DNA of 47,955 bases from Akkermansiaceae bacterium. Lineage in GTDB: Bacteria > Verrucomicrobiota > Verrucomicrobiia > Verrucomicrobiales > Akkermansiaceae. A program made the translations under genes and the position numbers. Under the pieces are notes generated by a model that was not told the DNA's origin, made no database searches, and worked only from the letters and a program-made list of their open reading frames with translations. The DNA lies in contig JAPKDJ010000028.1 in assembly GCA_026421245.1 (NCBI GenBank), positions 1 to 47,955 on the forward strand, in the 5' to 3' direction. Each line of letters opens with the position of its first letter. Within the stretch, counting starts at the first letter, position 1. Shown piece after piece: positions 17,367-25,935 of this stretch.

Positions 17367-17708
17367 GCACGCGCTATTGATAATAGTTATTCCAATAAAT
17401 GCGAAAAAAATTGGAGTATTTAACTTCGAAGTGGAAGAAAGACAAAAGGGGGCAAACGTTTGAATTAAATATCGCTCCCCTGTCCGCGTTCAGGCGAATA
17501 ACATGCCACGCAAATAACGTATTCAATACTCCGGCGCCGTTTGCCACGTCATCAGCCGAAGGAACTATTCATTAAAGAGAATACAGGGGCGGCATTTGAA
17601 TACACCTTGCTGGAAGCCGTGAAGAGCTGCGTCTGGACTGCTAGTAATTTTCTTTTTGGGGACCGCTTGTGGGCGTCGTTTAAGGGATCGGAGAGGGGAG
17701 AAAGGGGG
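17367..17708. other. Intergenic region upstream of NOS
   Basis: About 340 AT-rich bases. No gene is supported; a 154-codon plus-strand frame (17541-18005) mostly overlaps the sulfatase end and is rejected. On the minus strand a TATTAT box lies about 17 bases before the NOS ATG, without a clear -35. The right edge carries a purine-rich repeat (17688-17708). Confidence 0.5.
17688..17708. repeat. Purine-rich dispersed repeat, copy 1
   Basis: These 21 bases (TCGGAGAGGGGAGAAAGGGGG) recur exactly at 27579-27599. The copy ends one base before the stop codon of the sulfatase fusion, so on the minus strand it is the first untranslated sequence. Weaker similarity extends about 40 bases further, including the shared AAAAGAAAAT on the minus strand. 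Confidence 0.75.
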
Positions 17709-20700
17709 TTATTTTTTCTCGAAGATGAATTCAAGAATTCGGACGAAGGAGTTTCCTCGATTCTTCATGTCAGGATCGAGACGCCGTTTCTCTTTCCAGA
17801 GGAAGCCGAGGCGTGCGTGCTGGGCAGGAGTGATGGCCGCGATTCGCTTGTCGACATACTCCTGATGTTTGGCGACGACATAAGCGGCCGGAATTTGCGT
17901 GCTCTCGATCTGATTCAGAAGCTCTCGGATGTTTTCGATCTGCACCTTCGGCTTGGAGGGGGATACTTGCGAGGTTTCGTCTCCCCAAGTTGGAGCATCG
18001 GCTAATACGCTGGCGTTGATGGATAGAAGCTGCGCTTTCATTCGCTCGAGGATCTCTGGTTCTGCGGAAGCGATATTGGTTCGTTGATTCGGATCTTTAG
18101 CTAGATTGTAGAGCTCGAATTTTCGGAACCCGCCTGAGCCAGCTTTGATTATGGGAGTCCAGGATTCCTGGAACTGGTGGTGGCGTACAAATTCGTTTCG
18201 GAGGCGCTCCATATCCGGGTTCTTGAAACTGCTGTTGAAGCACTTTGAAAACAACTCTGAGCGTTCAATCTCGCGGCCAAGTTCTGTTTCGAGCAATGGT
18301 TCGATCTGTTTGAGCAGCGCGTTGATCCGCTCGGAGTCCTTCTCGAACTTGTGGACGCGATAGCCCATGAGGGTGTAGTTCCCGTCCCGCAGAGCAACGT
18401 TGGGTTGTCCGGTGGGGCTGTGCCAGAAGAGTGGTTGATGGCGCTTGAACGTTCCGCTTTTTTTAAGCAAAGGAGACAAGTCTGAGCCGTCCAGATGGAC
18501 GTGGCGGGGAGGGGTGATTCCTGTCAGGCCGCAGATGGTTGGCAGGAGATCGACTGCTCCACTAGGCTCCTTTTCAATCCGTCCGGCAGGGATGCCCTTT
18601 GGCCAGAAGAAGATTCCGGGGGTTCGGAGGCCGCCTTCGAAATTTGATCCTTTGTCGCCGCGAAGATTGCCGTTGCGTTCTGTCAGGTAACTCCCGTGAT
18701 CCGAGGCGTAGATGATGATGGTGTTGTCCAACTCGCCCATCGCTTTCAATTTGGCGATGAGTCGGGCGATGGCGCGATCCGTGTTGTCGATGGTTGCGGA
18801 ATAGATCGCGGCGGGGTCGTCGAGCTCTCCATATTGCGAGACGATTTCATCTGGTGCTGCGATTGGGGCGTGCGGTTCCTGGAACCAGATGTTGAGAAAG
18901 AAGGGCTGGTTGGATTTGCGGTCTTTCTCCAGCCAGTTGATGGCTTCATCGGCGATGATCTGGCAGGCGTAGCCTTCTATTTCACCTACTTTCTTTCCGT
19001 TGCGGAAAAAGTTTGTCGGGTTCCGGTGACTCGGGGCGGCGTTGTTGTCGGTGGCGAACCAGTAGTCGAATCCGTGGTCGTTCAAGGTCGGCTTGTCTCG
19101 TCCCCGGAAAGGCGCGCCGACGTGCCACTTACCGAGGTGCACCGTCTGGTAACCGTTGCCTTTTAGAGCCTCCGCAATGGTGACCTCTCGCTCGAGAAGG
19201 TGCATATCATGCGCATGGTCTTGGACCACGGTGTAAACGCCGGTGCGGAGATGCTGGCGTCCAGTCAGAAGGGTGGCGCGCGATGGTGAACAGACTGAGG
19301 CTCCGGAATGGAAATCAGTAAATCTTACCCCGTTTGCAGCCATCGCATCGAGGGCAGGTGTCTTTACGGGGCCTCCATAACAGCCGATGTCTTTGGAACC
19401 GAGATCGTCTGCCAGTAAGATCACGACATTCGGGCGCTTGGTGGTGAGCGCAGAATCTAAGAGGGCTTTCACCTTCGGCTGCTCTCTCAGATAGCGATCA
19501 TGGTCGAGGGTGAGGTTTGCGTTGTAGGGCGCGTGGTATTTTTTGAAATTTTCTTTCTGCCGGAAGTGTCCAACGAGAGCAACAGGAAGTCTGCCATTGT
19601 TGTTGCGGGCCGAAGGATAGGCGCCGGCGGCGAGCAGTTTCTGGCAAATCTCCAATCGGCCCATGTGAGCGGCGCGGTGCAAGGCGGTCTCGCCGTTCTT
19701 CGTTTGAATGTTAGGATCAGCACCGCGTTTTAGGAGGTCTTCTAAAATGTCGATTCGCCCGTAATGGGCCGCGATGATCAGCGGCGGTCTCTCTTTTTCG
19801 AAATGCTGGTGGGGCATGTTGAGGTCCGCTCCTGCCTCTATCGCGACGCCTGCTTCCTCGGGATGGTCGTTGATGATTGCGGAATTCAGGATGGTGGTGA
19901 GGAGGTAGGCTGGCTCTTTTTTGTAGCGCTGAATCGCTTCTGCCTCGGTCTCGACGAAAAAGATGAACTCGTTGCTGAGATAGCCTTGGGGGTTTTGGAC
20001 CTGGAGCATGCGCATCCCTTTTGCGGGTAACTTGCTCAACTTGATCTCAATCGAGTCCTTGCCGAGATCGCGGATTGATCCCTCGATGCGTTCGCCATCG
20101 ATCAGAAGGTGAGCCCCTTTTTGCACGTGCCTGCCACTGATCTTCATCGTGGGCTTATCGCGGTTGATTCTCGGAAACAGCTGTGCGCCTCGCTGTTCAT
20201 GGAGAGAACCCGCGGTCCAGAGCGCGGGTGGGGGTGAGGTTGCGTCGGAACCGTGGTGCCCGGTGAAGGTGCCTACGAATTGGCCCTTCGTTGCCTCTTC
20301 GAGGAATTTTCGCCTGCTGAATGTTCGCCCGCCCGCCGGGAGTTCGTTGTAGGTGTTGCTTTTTGAGTCGAAACGGAAACGAGTGGGGCTCGCGGATGGG
20401 TCGGCCGGGAAAATTCCACTCACCTCGAGCGTGATACTTTCTTTGGTGGCCCCTTTTTCGAGCGCCGCGATGATATCGAGAGTCACGGCATCTTTGACGG
20501 TGCTCTTGCTTAAGGTCGCCTGTCTGCCAAAGGCTCCGGAGAAGCCTGCGCTGGACTCTTTGAACATGTCCAGGACTGGCCAGAGCCTTCCGTGTTCCCC
20601 CATCGCGAGCATGCGTTTCCAAACTTTCTCTTCCGGGAATCCTTCCTCGGCCAATTGCTTGACCCCGCCGAGATCGATGAGGCTGTTTCGCCCTTGAGCC

Positions 20701-22667
20701 TGGGTGATCCAGCGGTCGAGCGCTCCGCGAAAGCTTGGGACGTTCATTGAGGGAGTGTCAGTCGTCAGGTAAGGAAGGGTGTGGCAACTTCCACAGACGT
20801 TGGTGTTGAGGTTTTTAAGATCGCGCGCGCCAGTGATGTGGAAACGTTCGAAGCCGATGCGGGCTTCTTTCGACAGGCGATCGGAATAAGCGCGCCCGGG
20901 TGTCGGCATGTGGGAGAGGTTCAGAAGAAATTCCGCCATCGCGTCACGTTCCGCTTTGCCAAGATATCCCTCTTTTCCTTCGTCGTTTTCGACTTTGCTG
21001 CCATGCGCGAGCATCGTTGAGGCCATACTTCCGTCGATGACATGACGGACGGAACTTTCGGGTTTGTTGAGGTCCGAATTTGGTAGGAGGAATTCTTTGG
21101 TCGCGGCGTTGCGACCGCCGTAGGGGTCTCCCGGAACTCCGTCCCAGTGATAGGGGGCCGTTCCCCGCAGGCCACGAAGGGTTTGTGAAAGACGAGGTTC
21201 AATCTGGTCGTCGCCCACCATGTGAGGCGTGTCGAGAACCCAGAGCAGTTGGTCGGTGTGGCCATCGGCGTGGCAGCTGGCACAGGAAAAAGTTCCGTTG
21301 GACGATGCTCGTGCGGTGTTGAAGGCGATACGTCCTTCTTTGTAAATTTTTGGAGTCGGGTCGATCAGCGGGATTGTCTTTTGCACCTTTGGTGAGTCGG
21401 GCGAGCTGACATCGACTTTCGAGACCGTGTTGGACACCGCGTTCAACACCCAGGCAGTTTGCGCCCTTCCACTGGAATTTTGCTCTAACGCAATCCCGCG
21501 TGGAACGGCGCCGACTTTGGCTCGACCGAGAATCTCTCTTGAGGTGGCGTCAATGGTGAGTAATTGGTCGGATCCGGCGGCGGTAAGAAATACCGTTTTA
21601 TTGTCGCCGCTGATCTTGATGCCGAAGGGTGTCGCGATTGCCGATTTGCGACGGGGCTGCTTAGGTGGGAGGGGATTCAGGTGGATGAACTTCGTTTCGC
21701 CTTTGGAGGATACTTTCGTGACCCGGTTCAGATAGGGTCTGTTCTGCAACTCCTTCAGCCCATGCTTCTTCGTGCCGGCTCTGCCGTTGACGTGATTCCT
21801 GGCATCAGTGTTGGCGACGAAGACATTGCCAAAGTTATCCACCGCCAAACCAAAGAGAGAGGTGCCGAGGGAGTTGATGGATTGAATCAACCTGTCGGTC
21901 TTGGTATCGAAGATGAACAGATCGTGATCCGGAACCTTGGGGTTCTTGACAACATCTACGGTGAAACCAACGGAGTCGAAAGCCTCGGCAAGCTTCTTGG
22001 CTTCGAAGGTGACGAGTTTCCCGTCAATCTCTTCCTTTTTGCCCCCGGAGAGTTGTGTCTGGTTATTGGATTCAAATGGGAGGACGTAGAGTTTGCCATT
22101 ATTGACCGAAATCGCTCTCGGCTCCTGTGCCGGGATTTTCAGATGATTCACGACCCGGCGGGATCTGACATTGATCACCGCGATCTCGTTGCTGGAAGAG
22201 AGGGCAACGTAGGCTTTCTCGTTGTTCGCGAAGGCGATGCCGACGGGTTCGTTGAAGCGCGTCGATTTCTTCTGAAGATCGATATCCTGGATCGTCGCAA
22301 TCACGGAAAGGTAGGTCGCGCTCTTTGGTCTGTTGTCGATCACGCTGACAGAATCTGAGATGTGATTTGAGACCCAAATCTCTTGCCCGTCTGGTCTTAC
22401 GCTCGCCGAAACGGGATCGATCCCGGTTGGGATGCGCATAAAAACTCGATCTGTGTCCGCGTCGATGACGTCGAGGGTGTCGGCGGCTGTATTGGTTACG
22501 AATACCTTTCGCCCGTGAATAGCGATCGGATCGGAGTGAGGGCTGAGTAGGGTTGGATGACCAGTCTCCGCCGCGTGTCCAATGTCGGGACAGACCGAGA
22601 GAAGACCTATGAGCAAGACGTCCATACGCCTGATATGAGTAAGTGGATATTTCCCTCGAAATTTCAT
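17709..22667 (-). CDS. Beta-propeller / di-haem cytochrome / ankyrin / sulfatase fusion
   Basis: A 1652-residue exported fusion. The ATG at 22667 is chosen because it overlaps the upstream stop as ATGA and begins a signal peptide ending GHAAE; an ATG at 22727 would lie deep in the upstream gene. Order: YVTN-type beta-propeller (about 40-440); c-type haem sites CASCH (462-466) and CGSCH (625-629) in a MauG/di-haem-like region; a TIG-like beta-domain (about 835-905); three ankyrin repeats (about 920-1035); and a type I sulfatase (about 1078-1530) with metal-binding Asp1087-Asp1088, formylglycine signal CSPSR (Cys1126), HLGKWH (1177-1182) and SDHGS (Asp1323). It should hydrolyse sulfate esters and needs a formylglycine-generating enzyme encoded elsewhere. 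Joining a sulfatase to cytochrome and ankyrin modules is, as far as I know, not a standard architecture. Last gene of the sigma-factor operon. Confidence 0.88.
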   Translation of the reverse strand: MKFRGKYPLTHIRRMDVLLIGLLSVCPDIGHAAETGHPTLLSPHSDPIAIHGRKVFVTNTAADTLDVIDADTDRVFMRIPTGIDPVSASVRPDGQEIWVSNHISDSVSVIDNRPKSATYLSVIATIQDIDLQKKSTRFNEPVGIAFANNEKAYVALSSSNEIAVINVRSRRVVNHLKIPAQEPRAISVNNGKLYVLPFESNNQTQLSGGKKEEIDGKLVTFEAKKLAEAFDSVGFTVDVVKNPKVPDHDLFIFDTKTDRLIQSINSLGTSLFGLAVDNFGNVFVANTDARNHVNGRAGTKKHGLKELQNRPYLNRVTKVSSKGETKFIHLNPLPPKQPRRKSAIATPFGIKISGDNKTVFLTAAGSDQLLTIDATSREILGRAKVGAVPRGIALEQNSSGRAQTAWVLNAVSNTVSKVDVSSPDSPKVQKTIPLIDPTPKIYKEGRIAFNTARASSNGTFSCASCHADGHTDQLLWVLDTPHMVGDDQIEPRLSQTLRGLRGTAPYHWDGVPGDPYGGRNAATKEFLLPNSDLNKPESSVRHVIDGSMASTMLAHGSKVENDEGKEGYLGKAERDAMAEFLLNLSHMPTPGRAYSDRLSKEARIGFERFHITGARDLKNLNTNVCGSCHTLPYLTTDTPSMNVPSFRGALDRWITQAQGRNSLIDLGGVKQLAEEGFPEEKVWKRMLAMGEHGRLWPVLDMFKESSAGFSGAFGRQATLSKSTVKDAVTLDIIAALEKGATKESITLEVSGIFPADPSASPTRFRFDSKSNTYNELPAGGRTFSRRKFLEEATKGQFVGTFTGHHGSDATSPPPALWTAGSLHEQRGAQLFPRINRDKPTMKISGRHVQKGAHLLIDGERIEGSIRDLGKDSIEIKLSKLPAKGMRMLQVQNPQGYLSNEFIFFVETEAEAIQRYKKEPAYLLTTILNSAIINDHPEEAGVAIEAGADLNMPHQHFEKERPPLIIAAHYGRIDILEDLLKRGADPNIQTKNGETALHRAAHMGRLEICQKLLAAGAYPSARNNNGRLPVALVGHFRQKENFKKYHAPYNANLTLDHDRYLREQPKVKALLDSALTTKRPNVVILLADDLGSKDIGCYGGPVKTPALDAMAANGVRFTDFHSGASVCSPSRATLLTGRQHLRTGVYTVVQDHAHDMHLLEREVTIAEALKGNGYQTVHLGKWHVGAPFRGRDKPTLNDHGFDYWFATDNNAAPSHRNPTNFFRNGKKVGEIEGYACQIIADEAINWLEKDRKSNQPFFLNIWFQEPHAPIAAPDEIVSQYGELDDPAAIYSATIDNTDRAIARLIAKLKAMGELDNTIIIYASDHGSYLTERNGNLRGDKGSNFEGGLRTPGIFFWPKGIPAGRIEKEPSGAVDLLPTICGLTGITPPRHVHLDGSDLSPLLKKSGTFKRHQPLFWHSPTGQPNVALRDGNYTLMGYRVHKFEKDSERINALLKQIEPLLETELGREIERSELFSKCFNSSFKNPDMERLRNEFVRHHQFQESWTPIIKAGSGGFRKFELYNLAKDPNQRTNIASAEPEILERMKAQLLSINASVLADAPTWGDETSQVSPSKPKVQIENIRELLNQIESTQIPAAYVVAKHQEYVDKRIAAITPAQHARLGFLWKEKRRLDPDMKNRGNSFVRILEFIFEKK

Positions 22668-23782
22668 CTGTTTGAAGTCGTCAATTGTGCCCATGCAGAT
22701 TGGGGCAAGTTGCTGGAGGCAAACCATTTTGTCGCTGCCTCTTGATCCTGCGCAAAGTACTGACGGCCCGCACGAATCATGGCTGCTTCCCGCATTGCTG
22801 GGCTCGTGATTTGTGCGGCCCAGTCCGTTGCCAGGTCCCCGTCTTCGTGGGCATAAGCGCTGATAAAGCCATTGATCGCTTGGTCTCGATCGGTTGATTG
22901 GGGTATCTCAGTGATCGATTTCACGGCGGCCTGTGGATCTTGGCCCGCCCATACCGCATAGGCTGCGCTCCAGGCATTACTGCGGAGAGCCCCCTTGGGT
23001 AAATCGGCAACCCACGCGAGGGCAGTGTCGAGGCCTTGATCCTTCTCGATCTCACGAGCTAGCGTGTCCATCGGTCGCCAGTCATTGTTCTCGGAGGGAG
23101 TCGATTGGTAGAGGTGATTGGTGGCCAGGGTGATGTCATTGTCAACGAGGCCTTCCAAGAAGCGTGGTCTGATTTTTTCCTGCAATTCGGGCTCCAGAGA
23201 ATTGAAAAGCGCGATGGCCGCTGTTGGGTTTTCGCTCGCAAGACCTGGAATCATGTTTGCGAGGTAAGCGTCGTGCTGATCGGGGGAGATCTCGTCGAGA
23301 TGTGCAAGGGCAGCCTCGGGCTGACTCGCTCCCCACGCGTAATCAAAAAGCCGCAAGTGCTCGGCAGTTGCCTTAGACTCGATCATTGAGGTTCGAATAT
23401 TTTTCACCTGCTCCGTGGTGAGAGACGATGATTGCATTGCCTGTAGGATCCGGTCGAAAGCGCGGCGGCCTTCAATCGGACCACGTGACTTGATCGCGGA
23501 TCGAACCAGGGAATCTAGTTCCTCCGTAGTCAGTGATGCCACGCTCGCTACGCTATTCTGACGATCACGACTGCCGGGCAGTGCTGACTTGGAGCGAGTT
23601 TTTCTAGTGAGATCTGGCGAGCGCAGTCTCATTTTTTGGTTGCCCGGAAACTCACCCGCTAAACCGGATTCCATCTCGTGCGCTTCACGATCCTTTTGAT
23701 GACGCGCCCATTGTGAACCCATTACATAGGTTGAGATCGTGACCACCACCCAGGCCATATGAATAAGATTTGATTGCTTCAT
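22664..23782 (-). CDS. Exported helical-repeat protein of a sigma-factor operon
   Basis: A 372-residue protein with one N-terminal hydrophobic segment (HMAWVVVTISTYVMG, about 8-22) that acts as signal peptide or anchor. The rest is helical repeats with recurring A.AL/W.A..DP..A motifs (PEAALAHLDEI, PTAAIALFNSL, LDTALAWVADLP, PQAAVKSITEIP), similar to the TPR-like proteins common in Verrucomicrobiota. No catalytic residues were seen. It starts 10 bases after the FecR-like gene, and its TGA overlaps the ATG of the sulfatase fusion by four bases, so translation is probably coupled. A scaffold or partner role for the fusion protein is likely but unproven. Confidence 0.7.
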   Translation of the reverse strand: MKQSNLIHMAWVVVTISTYVMGSQWARHQKDREAHEMESGLAGEFPGNQKMRLRSPDLTRKTRSKSALPGSRDRQNSVASVASLTTEELDSLVRSAIKSRGPIEGRRAFDRILQAMQSSSLTTEQVKNIRTSMIESKATAEHLRLFDYAWGASQPEAALAHLDEISPDQHDAYLANMIPGLASENPTAAIALFNSLEPELQEKIRPRFLEGLVDNDITLATNHLYQSTPSENNDWRPMDTLAREIEKDQGLDTALAWVADLPKGALRSNAWSAAYAVWAGQDPQAAVKSITEIPQSTDRDQAINGFISAYAHEDGDLATDWAAQITSPAMREAAMIRAGRQYFAQDQEAATKWFASSNLPQSAWAQLTTSNR

Positions 23783-23792
23783 TATTGGGGGG

Positions 23793-25106
23793 TTATTCTG
23801 CTACGAGAAGTTCGACACTGAAGATCTCCAGGCCAAGGTCTTCTTTGACTGTTTGAACCCAGAACCAGACCAGTTCGTGGCCGGAAGGGGCTGCTGGAAA
23901 GCGCTTGTTTTTTCGGGGGAATTTTTCAAGCGCGAGTTCCAGATCAAAGCGACCGTCTTCTCCGGCATCAATTTCGATCGCACGTTCCAAAGAGTATTTC
24001 CCTGCGAAGCCACCACGCGGAAAATGAGTTCCGAAACCGACGCTCACTTTGAAGCTGTGATCGAGCCGCCCGCGAATTCGAAAACGTGCTTTATCCGAAA
24101 GAATTACCGGGCCATCTGTGGGACCAACCACCGCACTGTAGAGGAGGATGGGAGCGATTTGTATTCCGCGATCACCCTGAAAGAGATGCGCTTCGGCTTT
24201 CAAGATGCCTGAGTTGTCCCTCTCGCCAGCCATCAAATGACCTTGCCTGACATCGAGAGGGAAGGCACTTTTCCAAAGATAGGTAGAGTCACCGCGTGGA
24301 AGAGCTTTGAATTCCGATTCCTGCTCGAGAGCCGCGATTACACGATGGTTCGCTGCGACTTCCTGCACACTGCCGTCGGCGAGACGCGTGACCCGGACGC
24401 TCCCTTCGTTGACGGTGAAGCTGGTCGAGCTTGAACCAGCGCTGAGGTTAAACTGCGTCCCCAAGACAACCGCTTCGGCCGAAGGGGTGATCAGGCGGAG
24501 CGGTCGGCCGGAAGGTTGAGGGGTGACGTCGAGGGAGAGGTTACCTTCCCGCACCCGGATCATCTTGCCGGCTTCTCCGTCGGAAATCGTCAACGCTGCC
24601 GGGCCCGAGGCCCACACGCTCGAGCCGTCCAAAAAAACGATTTCGGCCCAGGAATTCAACGAGCGGATTTCCAGGGTGCCGCCGGTAAGAGAACGACCTT
24701 CCTGTAAGTTTTCGTCTGCTTCACCACCGTCGCCAATCCATACCATCGAGCCACTCACGTTGGAGATCGATGCAATGGGAATATGGGACTGTGGGTCGTG
24801 TTGATTAAATTTCTCGGGGCCGAAGATGAAAAACACGACCATGCTCAGAAGAATGACTGCGGCTGAGGCCCAACCGATAGTAGTTTGATGCCTTGGACTA
24901 CGACGGGGCGATTCCAACTTAACCTCCGTTCCCGGCAGGTTCGAAGCCGCGTCGCGCAGGTTTGTATCCAATCGTGCCGCGGCACCAAACTCAGCGCGAA
25001 GAGTTGCGTCTCTCTTTAATCGCTCATCCAGTTTTCCCATCTCGCTTTCGGAGATCGTTCCAAGAAAGTAGCATTGGATGAGTTCGCGGTTTTGATCTTC
25101 GTTCAT
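23793..25106 (-). CDS. FecR-like membrane regulator
   Basis: A 437-residue single-pass membrane protein. Residues 1-75 are a cytoplasmic helical segment (ELIQCYFLGTISESEMGKLD) typical of anti-sigma proteins. A membrane helix follows at about 77-96. The periplasmic part starts with a FecR domain (about 115-265, including VLGTQFNLSAG and FTVNEGSVRVTRL) and ends in a beta-domain of about 150 residues. FecR proteins relay envelope or substrate signals to an ECF sigma factor. Its ATG overlaps the sigma-factor stop as ATGA, strongly suggesting that the two products are a pair. Confidence 0.8.
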   Translation of the reverse strand: MNEDQNRELIQCYFLGTISESEMGKLDERLKRDATLRAEFGAAARLDTNLRDAASNLPGTEVKLESPRRSPRHQTTIGWASAAVILLSMVVFFIFGPEKFNQHDPQSHIPIASISNVSGSMVWIGDGGEADENLQEGRSLTGGTLEIRSLNSWAEIVFLDGSSVWASGPAALTISDGEAGKMIRVREGNLSLDVTPQPSGRPLRLITPSAEAVVLGTQFNLSAGSSSTSFTVNEGSVRVTRLADGSVQEVAANHRVIAALEQESEFKALPRGDSTYLWKSAFPLDVRQGHLMAGERDNSGILKAEAHLFQGDRGIQIAPILLYSAVVGPTDGPVILSDKARFRIRGRLDHSFKVSVGFGTHFPRGGFAGKYSLERAIEIDAGEDGRFDLELALEKFPRKNKRFPAAPSGHELVWFWVQTVKEDLGLEIFSVELLVAE

Positions 25107-25639
25107 GGGCGATTTCCTTTAGGACTGAGTTCACGTTCGACACAGAGCCGAAGTTTTTCGCGCAGTCGGCCAAGCAATTTATAGAGACTGTTCGCTGAAC
25201 GCCTCGTTTGCTTCGCGAATTGCATGACTCCACCTGATTCGCGGTAGGGGAGCAGGACGATCTCCCGGTGTTCCTCGGAGAGCTTCCGAAGACATGCTTC
25301 GAGAGCTCGGCGTTCGAGGCGGAGTAAATCAAGAGGAAGGTCGAGTGATTCCTCGGCAAGTAATGCCACCGTTTCCTCGCTCAGGATAAGTCGGTCCCGT
25401 GCTGCCGTCCGCCGAGCGTGTAGTGCTTCGAAACGTGCGATGACCTTGGCCCAGGGGAGAAAGCCCTCTTCGTTTTCCAGCTGATCGAGCTTTTTCCACA
25501 TCACGACACTGGCCTCCTGCAGAACATCGTCCACCGCTTCCCAAGTCGGCAACAAGGTGCGCAAAAAACAGCGTAGTTCAGACTCATGGGCCATGAAGAG
25601 GCGCATGAATTCCGTTTCCTTGTTGTTTTCTGTGCTCAT
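25103..25639 (-). CDS. ECF sigma factor, Rhodopirellula/Verrucomicrobium type
   Basis: A 178-residue ECF sigma-70 factor. Region 2 includes DDVLQEASVVMWKKLDQLE (37-55), which binds core polymerase and the -10. Region 4 includes LSEEHREIVLLPY and the helix-turn-helix FAKQTRRSANSLYKLLGRLREKL (about 140-162). The lack of an obvious sigma-3 domain and the short length fit the ECF class. It opens the minus-strand operon of FecR-like regulator, helical-repeat protein and sulfatase fusion, and probably directs transcription of this operon and others. The ATG at 25639 is used; the region upstream is a noncoding gap holding the operon promoter. Confidence 0.88.
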   Translation of the reverse strand: MSTENNKETEFMRLFMAHESELRCFLRTLLPTWEAVDDVLQEASVVMWKKLDQLENEEGFLPWAKVIARFEALHARRTAARDRLILSEETVALLAEESLDLPLDLLRLERRALEACLRKLSEEHREIVLLPYRESGGVMQFAKQTRRSANSLYKLLGRLREKLRLCVERELSPKGNRP

Positions 25640-25935
25640 TCGCTCGGCCCGTCGGTGTCCTTGGGTTACTAATTAACTCCCGCACTTCAGCGCACCTGCC
25701 GAAAAAATGCGAAGTTTTTGACGCCTGGTTGGATGTCGCCCTCGATCTCGCGAACGCTTTCCTGGCTTCCTTGTCACGGTTCTCCGATGTCGTTGAAATG
25801 CTGAGGCTAGGCCTACGATGACTACGACCCAAGTCATCGCCGCCGCTCTAAAAGAAAAAGGTTCAGCCTTTCTCCCTATCAATGAATCATCTTGCGATTG
25901 GTATGAACTGGCTATGAGGGCAACAAACTGACCGG
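25640..25935. other. Spacer between channel gene and sigma operon
   Basis: 296 bases without a convincing gene. It must contain the 3' end of the channel transcript and the promoter of the sigma-factor operon. No clear terminator hairpin or -35/-10 pair was recognised. If the sigma factor controls itself, its own binding motif should be here. Confidence 0.4.

Noticed and set aside
22668..22727. Upstream ATG for the sulfatase fusion
   Set aside because: It would overlap the helical-repeat gene by over 60 bases; the ATGA overlap at 22667 fits better and gives a proper signal peptide.
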